Shown: positions 36,287 to 47,596 of the stretch, in pieces | How positions within the stretch are numbered: position 1 is the first letter of the stretch | Layout: every line of letters starts with the position of its first letter | Assembly: GCF_003576645.1 (NCBI RefSeq) | Contig: NC_044930.1 | Location: forward strand, 8,979,866 to 9,043,865 | Reading direction: 5' to 3' | DNA: 64,000 bases | Source of the DNA: Ipomoea triloba | Taxonomy: Eukaryota > Streptophyta > Magnoliopsida > Solanales > Convolvulaceae | Notes under the pieces: model-generated | What the model saw: only the letters and a program-made list of their open reading frames with translations | What the model was told of the DNA's origin: nothing | Databases searched by the model: none | Program-made: the position numbers and the translations under genes

Positions 36287-37442
36287 TTTGAGTACCCTCT
36301 TTGTCAACCAATCCCCAAGTAGTTAATATAATTAACTTCAAATTATTTTAAATTTTTGTTTCATAGTATTAATAAAATACTTGGTAAATAAATATATAAC
36401 ATTACTTTGTACTATAACTTTGATATTTAATTACAAGATATTGTAAAAATAAGATAATGGACAATGTAATGAATATCAATTGATAAATTTGAATGTAAAT
36501 AATCTTTGCATGAGAGAAATAAAGACAATATAACTAATGAAATTATTTATCTTATTTAATTTAATTTTTTGATAATGAATAATTTTTTCAAATAAAGGTA
36601 TTGTAGACACATAATTCTAAATTAAAGAAATACATATGTATCATTTTTTGGTGTAACTACTAATTTATTTAATTCAATAAGAGTAAAATAGAGTGATTCC
36701 GCTTCAATTTGTTGGGTTATTATTTGAGTACCCTCTTTGTCAACCAATCCCCAAGTAGTTAATATAATTAACTTCAACTTATTTTAAATTTTTGTTTCAT
36801 AGTATTAATAAAATACTTGGTAAATAAATATATAACATTACTTTGTACTATAACTTTGATATTTAATTACAAGATATTGTAAAAATAAGATAATGGACAA
36901 TGTAATGAATATCAATTGATAAATTTGAATGTAAATAATCTTTGCATGAGAGAAATAAAGACAATATAACTAATGAAATTATTTATCTTATTTAATTTAA
37001 TTTTTTGATAATGAATAATTTTTTCAAATAAAGGTATTGTAGACACATAATTCTAAATTAAAGAAATACATATGTATCATTTTTTGTTGTAGCTACTAAT
37101 TTATTTAATTTAATAAGAGTAAAATAGAGTGAGAAACTTAATTATGTCAAATTTGATTGAGATGATGTTCGAACCTAAGACCTTTCTTATAGAAATTAAT
37201 GGGTAAGTTAAAAGTTAACGGAATATTAACGGAGAGAGAATATTTAACGGAAAACTTAACGGATAATCATAAAAGTAAGGTTAAATTAGGTAATCTCTAT
37301 TAATAATATTAATCTGAATTATCTTAACCATCTATTTGATTAAATAATTCATCTGAACCATCCATTTGATTAAATAATTTGACCGCCATTTTTTCTACCC
37401 ATTTTAGGCCTAACTCTCTTTGGCTCTTATTAGTATAGTAGA
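35454..37442 (-). mobile_element. Non-autonomous Helitron, about 2.0 kb
   Basis: On the minus strand the 5' end is TCTACTATACTAATAAGAGC (from 37442). The 3' end is a hairpin TTCGCGC-AAT-GCGCGAA (35479-35463) followed by TAAAACTAG (ending 35454). The element sits between A and T with no target duplication, as Helitrons do. It has no Rep/helicase frame. The interior carries a 436-bp tandem repeat. The 3' half also appears at 33507-34339 through the 1,947-bp repeat. Confidence 0.8.
36185..37130. repeat. 436-bp tandem repeat inside the Helitron
   Basis: ATTAAAGAAATACATATG recurs at 36185, 36621 and 37057, exactly 436 bp apart. Two full units are nearly identical and a third is partial. A more diverged unit precedes them at about 36080. 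No coding capacity. Confidence 0.85.
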
Positions 37443-37881
37443 TAGTAGATATAGTACTTTTGAAGAAAAATGTAATACTTTTAAATCAAAATGTAAACGT
37501 ATTGTATTTTCCCTTAAAAGTATTACATTTACCTTTATAAGTAATAAAATTTTATTCTTGATTAGTATTACATTTGAACATATAAGTATGACATTTGTGC
37601 ATATAAGTATTACATTTTCATCTTTGACTCGACCCGATCCAACCCATCTCACACAAGTTTTTGCCATATAAAGTTGTGTATTACCTTTCAAGCTATCTAA
37701 TTTTTCAGAAACTTTTTCCTCACCGTACCTTTGTACAATTATAAAATTAAAGTCTAGACAACTTACACTGTTACACATAAATTCCATATTGATGTAAGCA
37801 TATATGTGATCTAGTATTGCAATTATTGAAACAAATAAAATAATTTGAAATATGATAATTTGGGAATAGATTTTTTGGTAC

Positions 37882-38334
37882 CTTGGGAGGTGGCAGATGA
37901 TCACTACGTTTGTTGCAGTCCTCCTGGAGGTGTTGAAGGTATGCTTTGTGGTCTTCACAAATGGTTTTCACTTTTTCCTTAATGGACTGGATCTCACTGG
38001 CAACATTATTGAGCTTTCCACAAAACCGAATTTTATCAAAAGCTTTTGCCAATCCACGCTTCTTCTCCTGTGCAAAGTAGTTGGCAACCGCATCTCTGGC
38101 TTCATTCACACGTGTTCCGAATTTTTTTACTATTAATCTCAAAACACGGTTTTCATTGGCCAGTGGGCTCTTGCAAGCTACCACCAAGCTCTCAGTAAAT
38201 GTTTTGATTTGAGAGGTGATGTCCTCTATCTCAGACTTGTCAGAAACCAGGTGGACATTGTCTCCTACAGTTTGGTCTAGAATGTTTACCGCCTGCTCTA
38301 CTTTCTTTATCGCTTTGTCAAAGCCTATTGGTCT
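37882..38334 (-). pseudogene. CC-domain exon without start codon (probable locus B exon 1)
   Basis: Open in one frame from about 38334 to the donor CCCAAG|GTACC at 37882, ending in phase 0. It reads IGFDKAIKKVEQAV then VNEARDAVANYF (EDVID-type region) and FCGKLNNVASEIQSIK. Aligned with paralogues, the initiator ATG corresponds to AGA (38334-38332), and no other suitable upstream ATG in frame is seen, so the start is lost. The 5' flank differs from that of A and C. Confidence 0.7.
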
Positions 38335-38629
38335 CTCTATCTGTGAAGAAATACAAAATTGAAAGTGATATAGCTATAGTGTCAACATGCTATACCGATA
38401 CGTACGTGTATATATATATACTTAATCGAATTTATCATAGCGCATTTAGTTTAAAAAAAAAATACTCTCTAAACTACTCTAAAGGAAAATTAAATCAATA
38501 TTTAAATTTTGAATTTTCTTTTTGTAATTTCTTGTGATTTCTATTAACTTACTCCATATTTGATTGATTACCTAATTTAATTACTGCTTAGATAAATTTA
38601 TTAGTTTCTTACGTAATAGAGTTAATTTC

Positions 38630-39021
38630 ATTTTTTGTCCTAGATTTATAGGTGACAATCCGCTTTTAGCCCTTTTTTATTAGAACATCCTCATTTGATC
38701 TTTGTGTTATTGTAACATTACCATTTTTAGTCTTTCATCAACAAAATCGTTAAAATATCGTTAAATACAAAGACATTTCAATCTTTTTTATACAAAGTAT
38801 GTTGAACCGCTATATTTTTTATGTTTTTTTTTTGAAAACATCAATAATTGAAGACCGAAATATTCTTGTATTTAACTATATTTAAACTATTTTGTTGATA
38901 AAGGACAAAAAAATGGCCATGTCATAATAATACTACAACCAAAAGTAAATATTTTAATAAAAAAAAAAAACTAAAAATGGATTGTCACCTATAAATCTAA
39001 GACCAAAAATAGAATTAACTC
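38630..39021. mobile_element. MULE-type MITE, 392 bp
   Basis: Same family as 13560-13959: arms GAGTTAATTTC / GAATTAACTC with TAGATTTATAGGTGACAATC. Flanks TTACGTAATA and ATTCGTAATA are a diverged target duplication (8 of 10 match). Confidence 0.7.
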
Positions 39022-39219
39022 ATTCGTAATATTAATTCTTTTGTCCATGTTGTTTTGGATTCCTATATGAATTTTGAATTATCCGAAACATGTATAGATG
39101 TGCAATAGAAAAGCTTAAACGGTTAAAATTGCTTATGTAGGTATATAGATTTTATTTAAAACATAATGATTTTGCATTTTTTACTTAACTAATACAACAG
39201 AGGTATATAGATAGGTGGG

Positions 39220-39320
39220 TGCCTCTGACAATGTATTATGCACTGGGAATCAAACCTGTGAGCTGTGACCTCTCACTTGGGAGGGCCACAGCTATGCCGG
39301 CTTGATCACAAAGCTTTTGG
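39220..39320 (-). mobile_element. tRNA-derived SINE, minus strand
   Basis: On the minus strand: TTTGTGATCAAGCCGGCATA (A-box region) and AGGTTTGATTCCCAG (B box), about 50 bp apart. Same family as 19335-19475. Confidence 0.5.
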
Positions 39321-39369
39321 CGGGGTATATGATATAGTATATCTAATAAACAAACAATTTATAAGGGTG

Positions 39370-39815
39370 GACGAATTCAAATTAATATTGTTGATTTAGG
39401 TTTGTATTTCTATATTTATTGAATTGTACACTGTGCTACAAATATTATAATATTATTTTTATCCGACAAAAATGTCCTTACAACATTAAAATTCTATTAG
39501 TATATATGAAATAGTACCATAATTATATTAAATCATTTACCGTATGTAAAATTGTTACTTTAACAATTATTACTTGTACCATAATTATTACCCAAATTAT
39601 GATTTCTACAATTACGAATTATTCATTGTATCTAGTTGGGATAAGACTCAAACATGAGACCTTAGCTTTTTCATAGAAAGCAACAATGATATCATCAAAT
39701 TAAATTTCAAAGTACATGGCTTTTTTTTTGTAAAAGAATTATTTCAATATAATTATGATTTTAACATAGAATACTAATATTAGACACTTATTTCTTTGCA
39801 TATAGTTCATTGAAA
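39370..39815. repeat. Diverged copy of the 32860-33260 sequence
   Basis: AATTAATATTGTTGATTTAG through ATACTAATATTAGACACTTA matches 32860-33260 (and 34807-35207) with scattered substitutions. This shows an older duplication in this interval distinct from the exact 1,947-bp repeat. No gene. Confidence 0.7.
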
Positions 39816-39929
39816 AGACTAGTAGATAAATAAGTTAAGTGGAAGTTTGTAAATGATCATGAGACTAGTACATGCGTTTTTTTTTTATTTGGAAAAATTA
39901 AGAAAACAAGAAAAAATGCTATTTAATAA

Positions 39930-40398
39930 GGGTGTGTTTGGTTTACACATGGGAATCGGAATCGGAATGGAAATCAAATACTTGGTAATGATATGTGTTT
40001 TGGTGAAAGTATTTTGCATGTTTAATTTGGTAGTAGGGTGGAATTGGAATGATTATGAATATTAATGTTTGGTTATGTATGTCCCTATAATGGGAATAAA
40101 AGTTTTAAAACTACAAAAATAAAAAATCAAAACAATTGATCCTAATATAATAATATCCAAAGTAACAATCTGAACAAAAAAAATCAAAATAAAACTATAA
40201 AAACACTAATCCAAACTTAAAAATCATATTACCAATAAGATGTAATGTAACTTTTTTTAAAATTATATATGGAATGGAATTTTTAATTGAAGAGGTAATC
40301 AAATTCCATAGTTGTAGTTTAAAAAGTTGTCAATCAAACACTAACTATGATTTTGATTCTCATTTCTAATGTGTAAACCCATAAACCAAACACATCCC
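39930..40398. mobile_element. PIF/Harbinger-like MITE, 469 bp
   Basis: Ends GGGTGTGTTTGGTTTACACA and, in reverse, GGGATGTGTTTGGTTTATGG. Inner words AATCGGAATCGGAATGG pair loosely with the other arm. Flanks TAA and AAA give at best an imperfect 3-bp target. Confidence 0.55.
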
Positions 40399-40709
40399 AA
40401 ATGTTTTGTTAGATTGGAAATACAGAAAAATAATTTTCCAAATAGAACGTGGAAAACAATGGTAAACAAATACAATTTTCTATTTTCTATTTTTCCAGAA
40501 ACCAAACGTGTCTAGGGAAATTTCTACACATTCTATTTTTTTCAACAAAATTGTTCCTCCCAAACACATTCCTTGAAATTACACTTTCAATAAATATAGA
40601 GATTCTCATACTTGTTAGATATTAAACACATCACACTGCACTTTTTCTTTACGTGGATTTAAGTTTAATTTTCTTATCGTTACCTAAATTGTTGTCTTTT
40701 TTTTTTTTT

Positions 40710-40756
<47 letters not shown>

Positions 40757-40838
40757 GAAATTAATTTAATATGATCATGTTTTGTGATTGCTAAAACAAA
40801 TTTGGAATATGATAATTTGACAATAATTTTTGTGGTAC

Positions 40839-41294
40839 CTGGAGAGTTAGCAGAACATTGTTTAGGTCGGTGGTGGGGGAGTGACGACGGTTAATTTCCT
40901 GTTGTTGGTGAATCATCATATTAACCTTTGATTCAACGGACTGGATCTTACTTGCACAAGATTTGACCTCTCTTCTATAGGGTTCCAAAAACTTTTTGAG
41001 GGTTTTGTGTTCATTGTGTATCTTCAGAATCCAGTACTTGTCAGCGGCATCCGTTGCTTCATTCACAATAGTTTGGAAGGTTTTCAGCATCAAAACATCG
41101 ACAGATGCAATTGGATTCGTGTAAGCTTCCTGGTCCTGGAGCCTGGCATTAATCATTTGGATATTGAAGCTCACATCCTTTAACTTCGAATATAAGCCAG
41201 GAGGCGCACCAGTACTCCACTCACCACTACCATACCCTACATATCGAACCATTTTGTTTACCGCTTCCTCTATTATTTCTTTATCTGCCGTCAT
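40839..41294 (-). CDS. Orphan NLR CC-domain exon, intact
   Basis: 152 open codons from ATG (41294) to donor CTCCAG|GTACCA, phase 0. It reads MTADKEIIEEAVNKMV, with VNEATDAADKYW at the EDVID position and an ending VLLTLQ like the locus C exon. It is diverged from the other CC exons and carries an extra glycine-rich segment (YGSGEWSTGAPPG). No NB-ARC exon lies between it and the CC exon at 38.3 kb. It is either an alternative first exon for locus B or the remnant of a lost gene. Confidence 0.65.
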
Positions 41295-41739
41295 TGGTCC
41301 CTGAAGAATTAAGGAAATCATTTGATATCTGAGAGATGCAAATGTGGGGTTTGGTTTTATATTTTTATGGTTTTCAAATTCTTTTCCTTTAAATCTTACT
41401 TTATCTGTACCATTTTATGTCTCTGATAATATTAAATTTACTACTATTAATATATAATTAAGATTATATATTTAGAAACTACATTAATTAAAAATACTAT
41501 TTAAGCACAACAATCAAATTGAAAAAAATAATACAAAATTTCTAAAGAAAATAAGAAAAGAATATAAGTTAGTTTAAATAGCATTCGCCAAGGCGACATA
41601 AAGATGAATACAGATTGAAAATATTCCTTACAAAGCACGGCAATTATACCATTGGAGAAGTCAATTAGTACGTAGCGTAATAGCACCCTATTTATTATTC
41701 TAAAATTTGGTGGTCACAAGATTGAATCTCAATGGTTGG

Positions 41740-42235
41740 ACTTTATTTTAACTTTTTAAGTTAGTAGATTTTGACCAAACAAAGCCTATATATTAGTAAT
41801 GACTTAAAGAATGATAAACTTTAAAATAAAATCTATAAAATAAAGTCTAAATATTAATTAATTGGTTTCCAAATTAATTTTGACCAAACAAAGTTTATAG
41901 CTTATTAATAACTTTAAAAAAATTATACTTTAAAATAAAATCTATCAAACAAAGTCTAAATGTTAATTAATTGGTTTTCAAATTCACTTTTGACCAAACA
42001 AACTTTATAGTTTATTAATAACTTTAAAATAAAATCTATCAAACAAAGTCTAAATGTTAATTAATTGGTTTCCAAATTGAGTTTATTTTAAGTTGGTAAA
42101 TTTTGACGAAACAAACTTATAGCTTATTAATTCATAATAAACTTAAAAAAATTATACTCTTAAATAAAATCTATCAACCAAAGTCTAAAATCTAAATGTT
42201 AATTAATTGGTTTTCAAACTAAAGATTATTTAATG
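41740..42235. repeat. Tandem repeat, period about 105-115 bp
   Basis: Four to five units, each with GTTAATTAATTGGTTT(T/C)CAAA, TTTTGACCAAACAAA, TTATTAATAACTTTAAA and TAAAATCTATCAAACAAAGT, with indels between units. It lies between the orphan CC exon and the copia remnant. Noncoding. Confidence 0.75.
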
Positions 42236-42350
42236 AAAGGTTTAATTATTATTTTGACTACTGAAAATTATGTAATGCAGATATATAATATAATATAAAG
42301 CAATTTAAGAAGTGCCAAAATAAGTACACAGCTGAATTTGATAACGCAGT

Positions 42351-43565
42351 TGGAGAACACCTCCTAATCTGCGGGGCCACGCCCAAAGAATCTTTTCACT
42401 TAAGATCAACCCGTTGGTTTTTACAATTACAAGGTTCAATGAATTACAAAACTAGGTCTACCACCTATTTAAACATTAACCTTATAATAAACCTTATGAA
42501 AAGATTACAAGTACAGCTTGAACTAATACTACCGATTAAACAAACTGTAACCAACTTGGATTTTAACACAGCTTGTACTGAAATAATTTGGAGCTGATTT
42601 CTCCGGATAGTACACCAATCTTTCCCTGTATTGGAATTTCTTCGCAACACCTCGCTGACTATATATATGTATTTGAAACACTTAAACTTCGATTTTCTAC
42701 ATAATGAATGAACCTATTTATACTGATTAGCTTGCCCTTTAATTTCGGCCACATCTGTATGTTCTGCGCACGTCATTTGCATTTTTCCATGATCTCACGT
42801 CATATTGCATTTCCTTGATTCATATATTGCATTTCCTTGATTCATGCTTCACATACCACACGTTCACAATTGCATTCCATGCATTTCCCTTTCTTTTCTG
42901 TGTTGACAATTACATAAAATCATAATTTATGTACCAACAATCTCCCCCTTTGGCATATGTTGATCAAACAAACAAATGACAGTTCTCGCCCTCAATTCAT
43001 ATCGGGTCTCTCCCTCAATGTCATACGCACTTTCCTCCTCAATTCATAGCCGAGTGTACATCAAGTTTTCCCCCTTAATTCATAACACTCTCCCCCTTAA
43101 TCATAGCATGTCTCCCCCTTTTGATAAATATTAGCCAAAGGTAACATAGCTACAACAGTATGTATTGAATAATGCAAGAAAATACAACTGAGAGCATGCA
43201 ATTGATAAGATGTGAATAGATACTGAAATTTGAAAATTTCACAAAGGGAGGATATATAAGAGGTATATCAACATGAGAACCCCATAAGTATAATGATAAA
43301 GCACGGAATTAACAACACTGGAAAGCTTTCACACCAGACTCTTCTCAGGTCCTTTTGGAACCATATTAAGTACCGGGTAGCCCTCTTCCAGATAACCAGT
43401 TTAAGGAATACTTTTCACTAGATAGCTTTCACTCCGGGCTGTTCTAGAGTCCTTTTGAACCGTAGCAGACACCGGGTAGCCCTCTTCTAGGAAAGTATGT
43501 CAAAGATGTTAATGTGTTTGAGAGAATGGAGCAATCATATCATTCATACAAATTTCAAGTGTAAT
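42351..43565 (-). mobile_element. Copia-type retrotransposon 3' remnant
   Basis: Minus strand: an internal noncoding region, polypurine tract GCCAAAGGGGGAGA (about 42954-42941), then an LTR from 42939 (TGTTGGTACATAAATT) to about 42351 (GTTCTCCA). The tract-to-LTR junction is typical of plant copia elements. The internal part holds two copies of a segment with ACCGGGTAGCCCTCTTC. The upstream end abuts the broken LRR exon of locus C at about 43565. Confidence 0.65.
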
Positions 43566-43628
43566 ATGTACATAAGCAAAAGCTCTTGGAATTTCTTCTA
43601 GAGAGCTACAATTTCGAAGGATTAGACT

Positions 43629-45678
43629 TCATAAAGCTGGGAAGCTATTCTCTGTAGCCAACTTCCAAATTCTTAGGTTCATTTTCCCAATGCGCAAATA
43701 TTGAAGATGTTTGAAAACAACATGATTGCTTAGTTCCCAATTCTCCCCCTGGAATGCATAGTCCTCCAACTTGAGCACCTCAAGCTCCTCCAACAAGCTC
43801 AATACTTCCATGTGTTTCCACTCAAATGTGCCAAAGAAGCTCAACTTTTTTAGCCGTAGTCCATCTAGGAAACCGCTTGGGAACGTTAACACTTTATCAT
43901 ACTGGCCATAGAGCTTCAAGTTTTTTAGACTTCCATATCGTAATAAATTTATTTTTGGTTCCTTTAATTCTGATAAGTTCCCACGAGCACCTAATTTTTT
44001 GAGGTTAGGGGTCTTCCGAAAGATCTCTTTTGTGCAACTTGTTGGTGATATTATAGAAAGTGTGCGAATGCCATTTCCTCTAGAGTTAGTTGTGCTTCTT
44101 TTTGGAGGAAAGGGTGGTAATTGCAGAGAGGTATTGGTATGTACATCTCTTAACTTTTCCATGTTCAATATGCCTCCATCAATGTGTAGTGTCCTTGCTG
44201 TGGTTTCGATCACCAAAGTCTCCAATCCACGAAGATTTTTGAATGATTTGGAGAGGGAATCGAGATTAATGAATTTGATAGCAAGATACCTAAGGAGATG
44301 TAAGTTGTAAAGCTCATCTGGTTGGATCTCATAATCAAAGTCCATGGAGAATTCAATGTTCAACACCCTAAGAAGCGGAAAGGTGTTTGGGATGGTTGCT
44401 AATTCCTCTTTTGTAAACGAAAGTGTCTCACTGTTTTGTGAGGGAAACAACAACAAAGAACGGATATGTTTGCCAAATGGACATAAACTCCTCCTTTGGT
44501 TGTAGGGTTTGATGAGGTCATCAAATTTTCTTTGAGTACATGAGTGGAAACAAAGACGACGAGTTGAAATATTTTTATGAGGAGCAGAAGAAGTATTCTC
44601 ATCTAATATTTGCCTCTCATCCATTACATGGAACAAATTTATCATTGCACCTTCGCTTTTGCAAAACTCATGCAATGTGTTGTGGATACAACAAGTTTTT
44701 ATTTGCCCATTTATTCTTCGTTTTTTCACCATCACAAGATTTCTATCCATAAGATGATTCAAATATTTTTCAGCTTCAACTTCTGCCTCTAAAGCATACC
44801 CCTGCTCGTCTAGTGTTGGAATGAATTCTTCAGCAATCCACAAACGAATCAACTTCCAAACAACAATCTCATGTCCAATGGGAAAACATGCCAAATATAG
44901 GAAGCAGTTTTTCAACTTCTCATCAAGCAAATCATTGTAAGTCATTTTTACTCGGTCACGGTAGATTTGACCATCTTGATTAATTTCTAAAAAAGGATTT
45001 TCAGCAACCCGTTGCCAGTCAGCAATATTCCTACGTTGACGTAGCATACCCCCTACTGATACTAGAGCTAGTGGTAATTCATTGCATTTATCTGCTATTT
45101 CTTTCCCCAGACTTTCTAATACTTCGTCATTGCATCCCTCTGTACCAAAAGCATTAATTTTCAATAGCAACCAACCTTCCTCATTGCTTAACTTTTCTAA
45201 ATTATGAGATTTCCAGTTACGATCAACTACATTGCCATAAGGGGAGGTCACCAGGACCCTACTTCCTTCAAAGTTAGGAAACACAACTTTAAAACAATCC
45301 CAATCTTCTTTTTTTCGTACATCATCCAATACAACAAAGTACCTTCTACGATACTCTAAACGTTCACATATTTCACGTGGCAACCCTTCTTCAGTCATCA
45401 TGCTAATGTCTTTTGTACCGGCCATGGTAATTTGACAAAGGATGTCAATGAATTTCTGTTTTCTATCAAAACCTTGTGAAACATGAAACCAAATGCAGTC
45501 CTCAAAATTTTTGTGAGTAATGCATTGATCCTCAAAAATCATGGAGGCAATTATAGTTTTTCCAGACCCAGTTATCCCCACAATTGGGATGACAATAAAA
45601 TTATCAGATGGCTCTATGAAACCCTTTATGGTCTTAAAATCATTTTCAAATCCAAATACCTTGTCTTTCTCGTCGAAC
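43629..45678 (-). pseudogene. Locus C exon 2: NB-ARC-LRR, stop near LRR end
   Basis: About 680 open codons from the acceptor to TGA at 43631-43629, covering the complete NB-ARC and most LRRs. Substitutions in kinase-2, RNBS-B, GLPLAL and the MHD-like motif suggest relaxed selection. The reading frame starts one base after the AG of the acceptor (G|TTC GAC GAG). Confidence 0.75.
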
Positions 45679-45974
45679 CTAAATAATTGAAGAAGGATCA
45701 ATAAAAATCTATACTAACCAAGTGCTAATTAAGGTGATAAATACAAATATTCAATTAAATTCACTTCCATATTAGTATGTACCGTGTACTCTTCAAATGC
45801 TCAAACCATCTTTTTTATTTGAACAAGTTATAATTTGACTTTAGAACCAATATATATGTAATTCAGTTTTAACCTACCCATGAATTCAAGGAGCTCAGTT
45901 GGACCAGTAGTAGACCATAGAATATAATGTTTGGCCCACAAAAACTGGAGAAAAATCAACTGTTGGAATTGCTA

Positions 45975-46808
45975 CATATAAACTACTTAAGAATCTCGAT
46001 CTAAGCCTAATTAATACACCCAAACTACTTAAGAATCTCTAAGCCTAATTAACACACCCCAAACTACTTAAGAATCTCTAAGCCAAATTAACACACCCCA
46101 AACTATTTAAGAATCTCTAAGCCTAATTAACACACCCCAAACTACTTATTAGGAATCTGTAAGCCTAATTAACACACCCTAAACTATTTAAGAATCTCTA
46201 AGCCTAGAGCAATCAAAACGGGCCCAACCCATCGGGTTGGGCCCGTTTAACCCGTATTTTAAATGGGTTGGGCTAGAGAATTTCTAGTCCGGCCCGTATA
46301 ACCCGTGTGGGAGTACGGGTTATACGGGTTGGCCCGTGGGTTACACGGGCCAACCCATATAACCCGTATTCCCACCCACCCCAACCCCCTACACTTAAAT
46401 TTGTTGTGTAATTATGTATTTTAATATTTTAAAATGTTGTTAATAAAACTTTGATTAATATGTTACATGTAAATTATATTAGTATTAAATATAAATTAAA
46501 TAAATTATATATATATTATATTACATACATTAATATTTTACATATCATATTTAACATATATGTTTGTTGAATGGTTTTGTGCAAATGTTATATACATCCA
46601 CTAATCTACATTAGATTCAAGTGTTTATTTATATTTATATATACACAGTACATACATACATATATGTTTATTTATATTTATTTATTTATATATTCATACA
46701 TAGCATTGGTTCAAAAAGATTCATGTGTTTATTTGGAAATAGTGGTAATTGTTAATTTAGAGGTTGAGGGTTTAATTCTAAAGAAATACAAAAATTAATA
46801 AATTTTAA

Positions 46809-46866
<58 letters not shown>

Positions 46867-47107
46867 GCTAACGGGCTGGCCCGTTTAGCCCGTAACCAAC
46901 AGGTTGGGTTGGAATTTTCCCAACCCGTTTGAAAAACGGGCCAGCCTATCCCAGCTCATTTTTCACCAACCCGTATGGACCGGATTGGCCCGTATTGACA
47001 ACTCTATCTAAGCCTAATTAACACACCCCAAACTACTTAAGAATCTCTAAGCCCAATTAACACACCCCAAACTATTTAAGAATCTCTAAGCCTAATTAAC
47101 ACACCCC
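45975..47107. repeat. 39-bp minisatellite interrupted by a hAT element
   Basis: Units of AACTACTTAAGAATCTCTAA then GCCTAATTAACACACCCCA, about six copies at 45975-46204 and three at 47007-47107. The hAT insertion (46205-47006) splits one unit, duplicating TCTAAGCC. It lies in the locus C intron. Confidence 0.85.
46205..47006. mobile_element. Non-autonomous hAT element, 802 bp
   Basis: Ends TAGAGCAATCAAAACGGGCC and, in reverse, TAGAGTTGTCAATACGGGCC. Perfect 8-bp target duplication TCTAAGCC (46197-46204 and 47007-47014). GGGTTGGGC/GCCCAACCC words crowd both ends. The interior is AT-rich with a TA run (46813-46862) and no transposase. Confidence 0.85.
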
Positions 47108-47174
47108 ACAATTCATTTCTTCTATATACCTGAAATCTCAAGCCTTCCCTTTCTACAACCAATGATTATTGCAT

Positions 47175-47402
47175 GAAACATGGCTGTGTGGACCATAAAT
47201 AAAATGTACACTTTTAATATACTAAAAGTACATTATTTTTGTACATAAAGTACATTATTTTAGGGTACATTATTTAAGTACTGAAAGTACATTATTTTAT
47301 ATATATTATGAAATAATGTACTTTCAATACAAAAATAATGTACTTTTAGTATAATAAAAATGTATCTTATATTCATGATCCACACAGCTATGTGAACCAT
47401 CG
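47175..47402. mobile_element. Palindromic MITE, about 228 bp
   Basis: Arms GCTGTGTGGACCATAAAT and its near-complement at 47375-47400 enclose AAAGTACATTATTT words and their complements. Related palindromes lie at 26395-26640 and 53895-54190, all close to NLR sequence. Confidence 0.6.
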
Positions 47403-47596
47403 CCCACACAATAATTTGCCTTCTCCAAGTAACACTTAAAAGCATAATCTGCGCAACTTACCCATCAATATAATTATCCCATATATTCGACCAATCATGT
47501 GATCAAATATGATCAAGTATTTTAATTGCTTAAACCAATAATTAAATTTGAAATATAATAGGAGGATAACTGTACGTACTTATGCATGGTACATAC

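Larger units (their letters stand above)
35220..37670. mobile_element. Long-TIR MITE split by a Helitron
   Basis: The left arm (35220-35453, CACACTTGTGTGAGAC onward) and right arm (37443-37670, ending CTCACACAAG) are inverted copies with shared ATACTTATATG and TTACTTATAA words. A Helitron lies exactly between them. An uninterrupted relative lies at about 49687-49945, and a further partial copy at 50775-50915. The left arm is also present at 33273-33506 because of the 1,947-bp repeat. Confidence 0.65.
27187..38334 (-). pseudogene. Locus B: CC-NB-ARC-LRR receptor pseudogene
   Basis: Parts run in order on the minus strand: CC exon without a start codon (38334-37882), NB-ARC-LRR exon (31722-29459), mini-exons (29050-28967, 28337-28246, 27538-27455) and a terminal exon (27204-27187, VCDDD then stop). 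Two lesions disable exon 2. TGG of the kinase-2 region (KEDW) is TGA at 31344-31342, and a 1-nt deletion near 30417 shifts the frame at the first LRR. The rest of the LRR is open and close to locus D, so decay is recent. The pairing of CC exon and NB-ARC exon across a 6.2 kb intron is inferred from order and matching phase 0; the intact CC exon at 41294 is the alternative partner. Confidence 0.7.

Noticed and set aside
37410..37958. 182-codon minus-strand frame overlapping the CC exon donor
   Set aside because: It extends from intron sequence into a MITE arm in a frame different from the CC domain; no protein similarity recognised.
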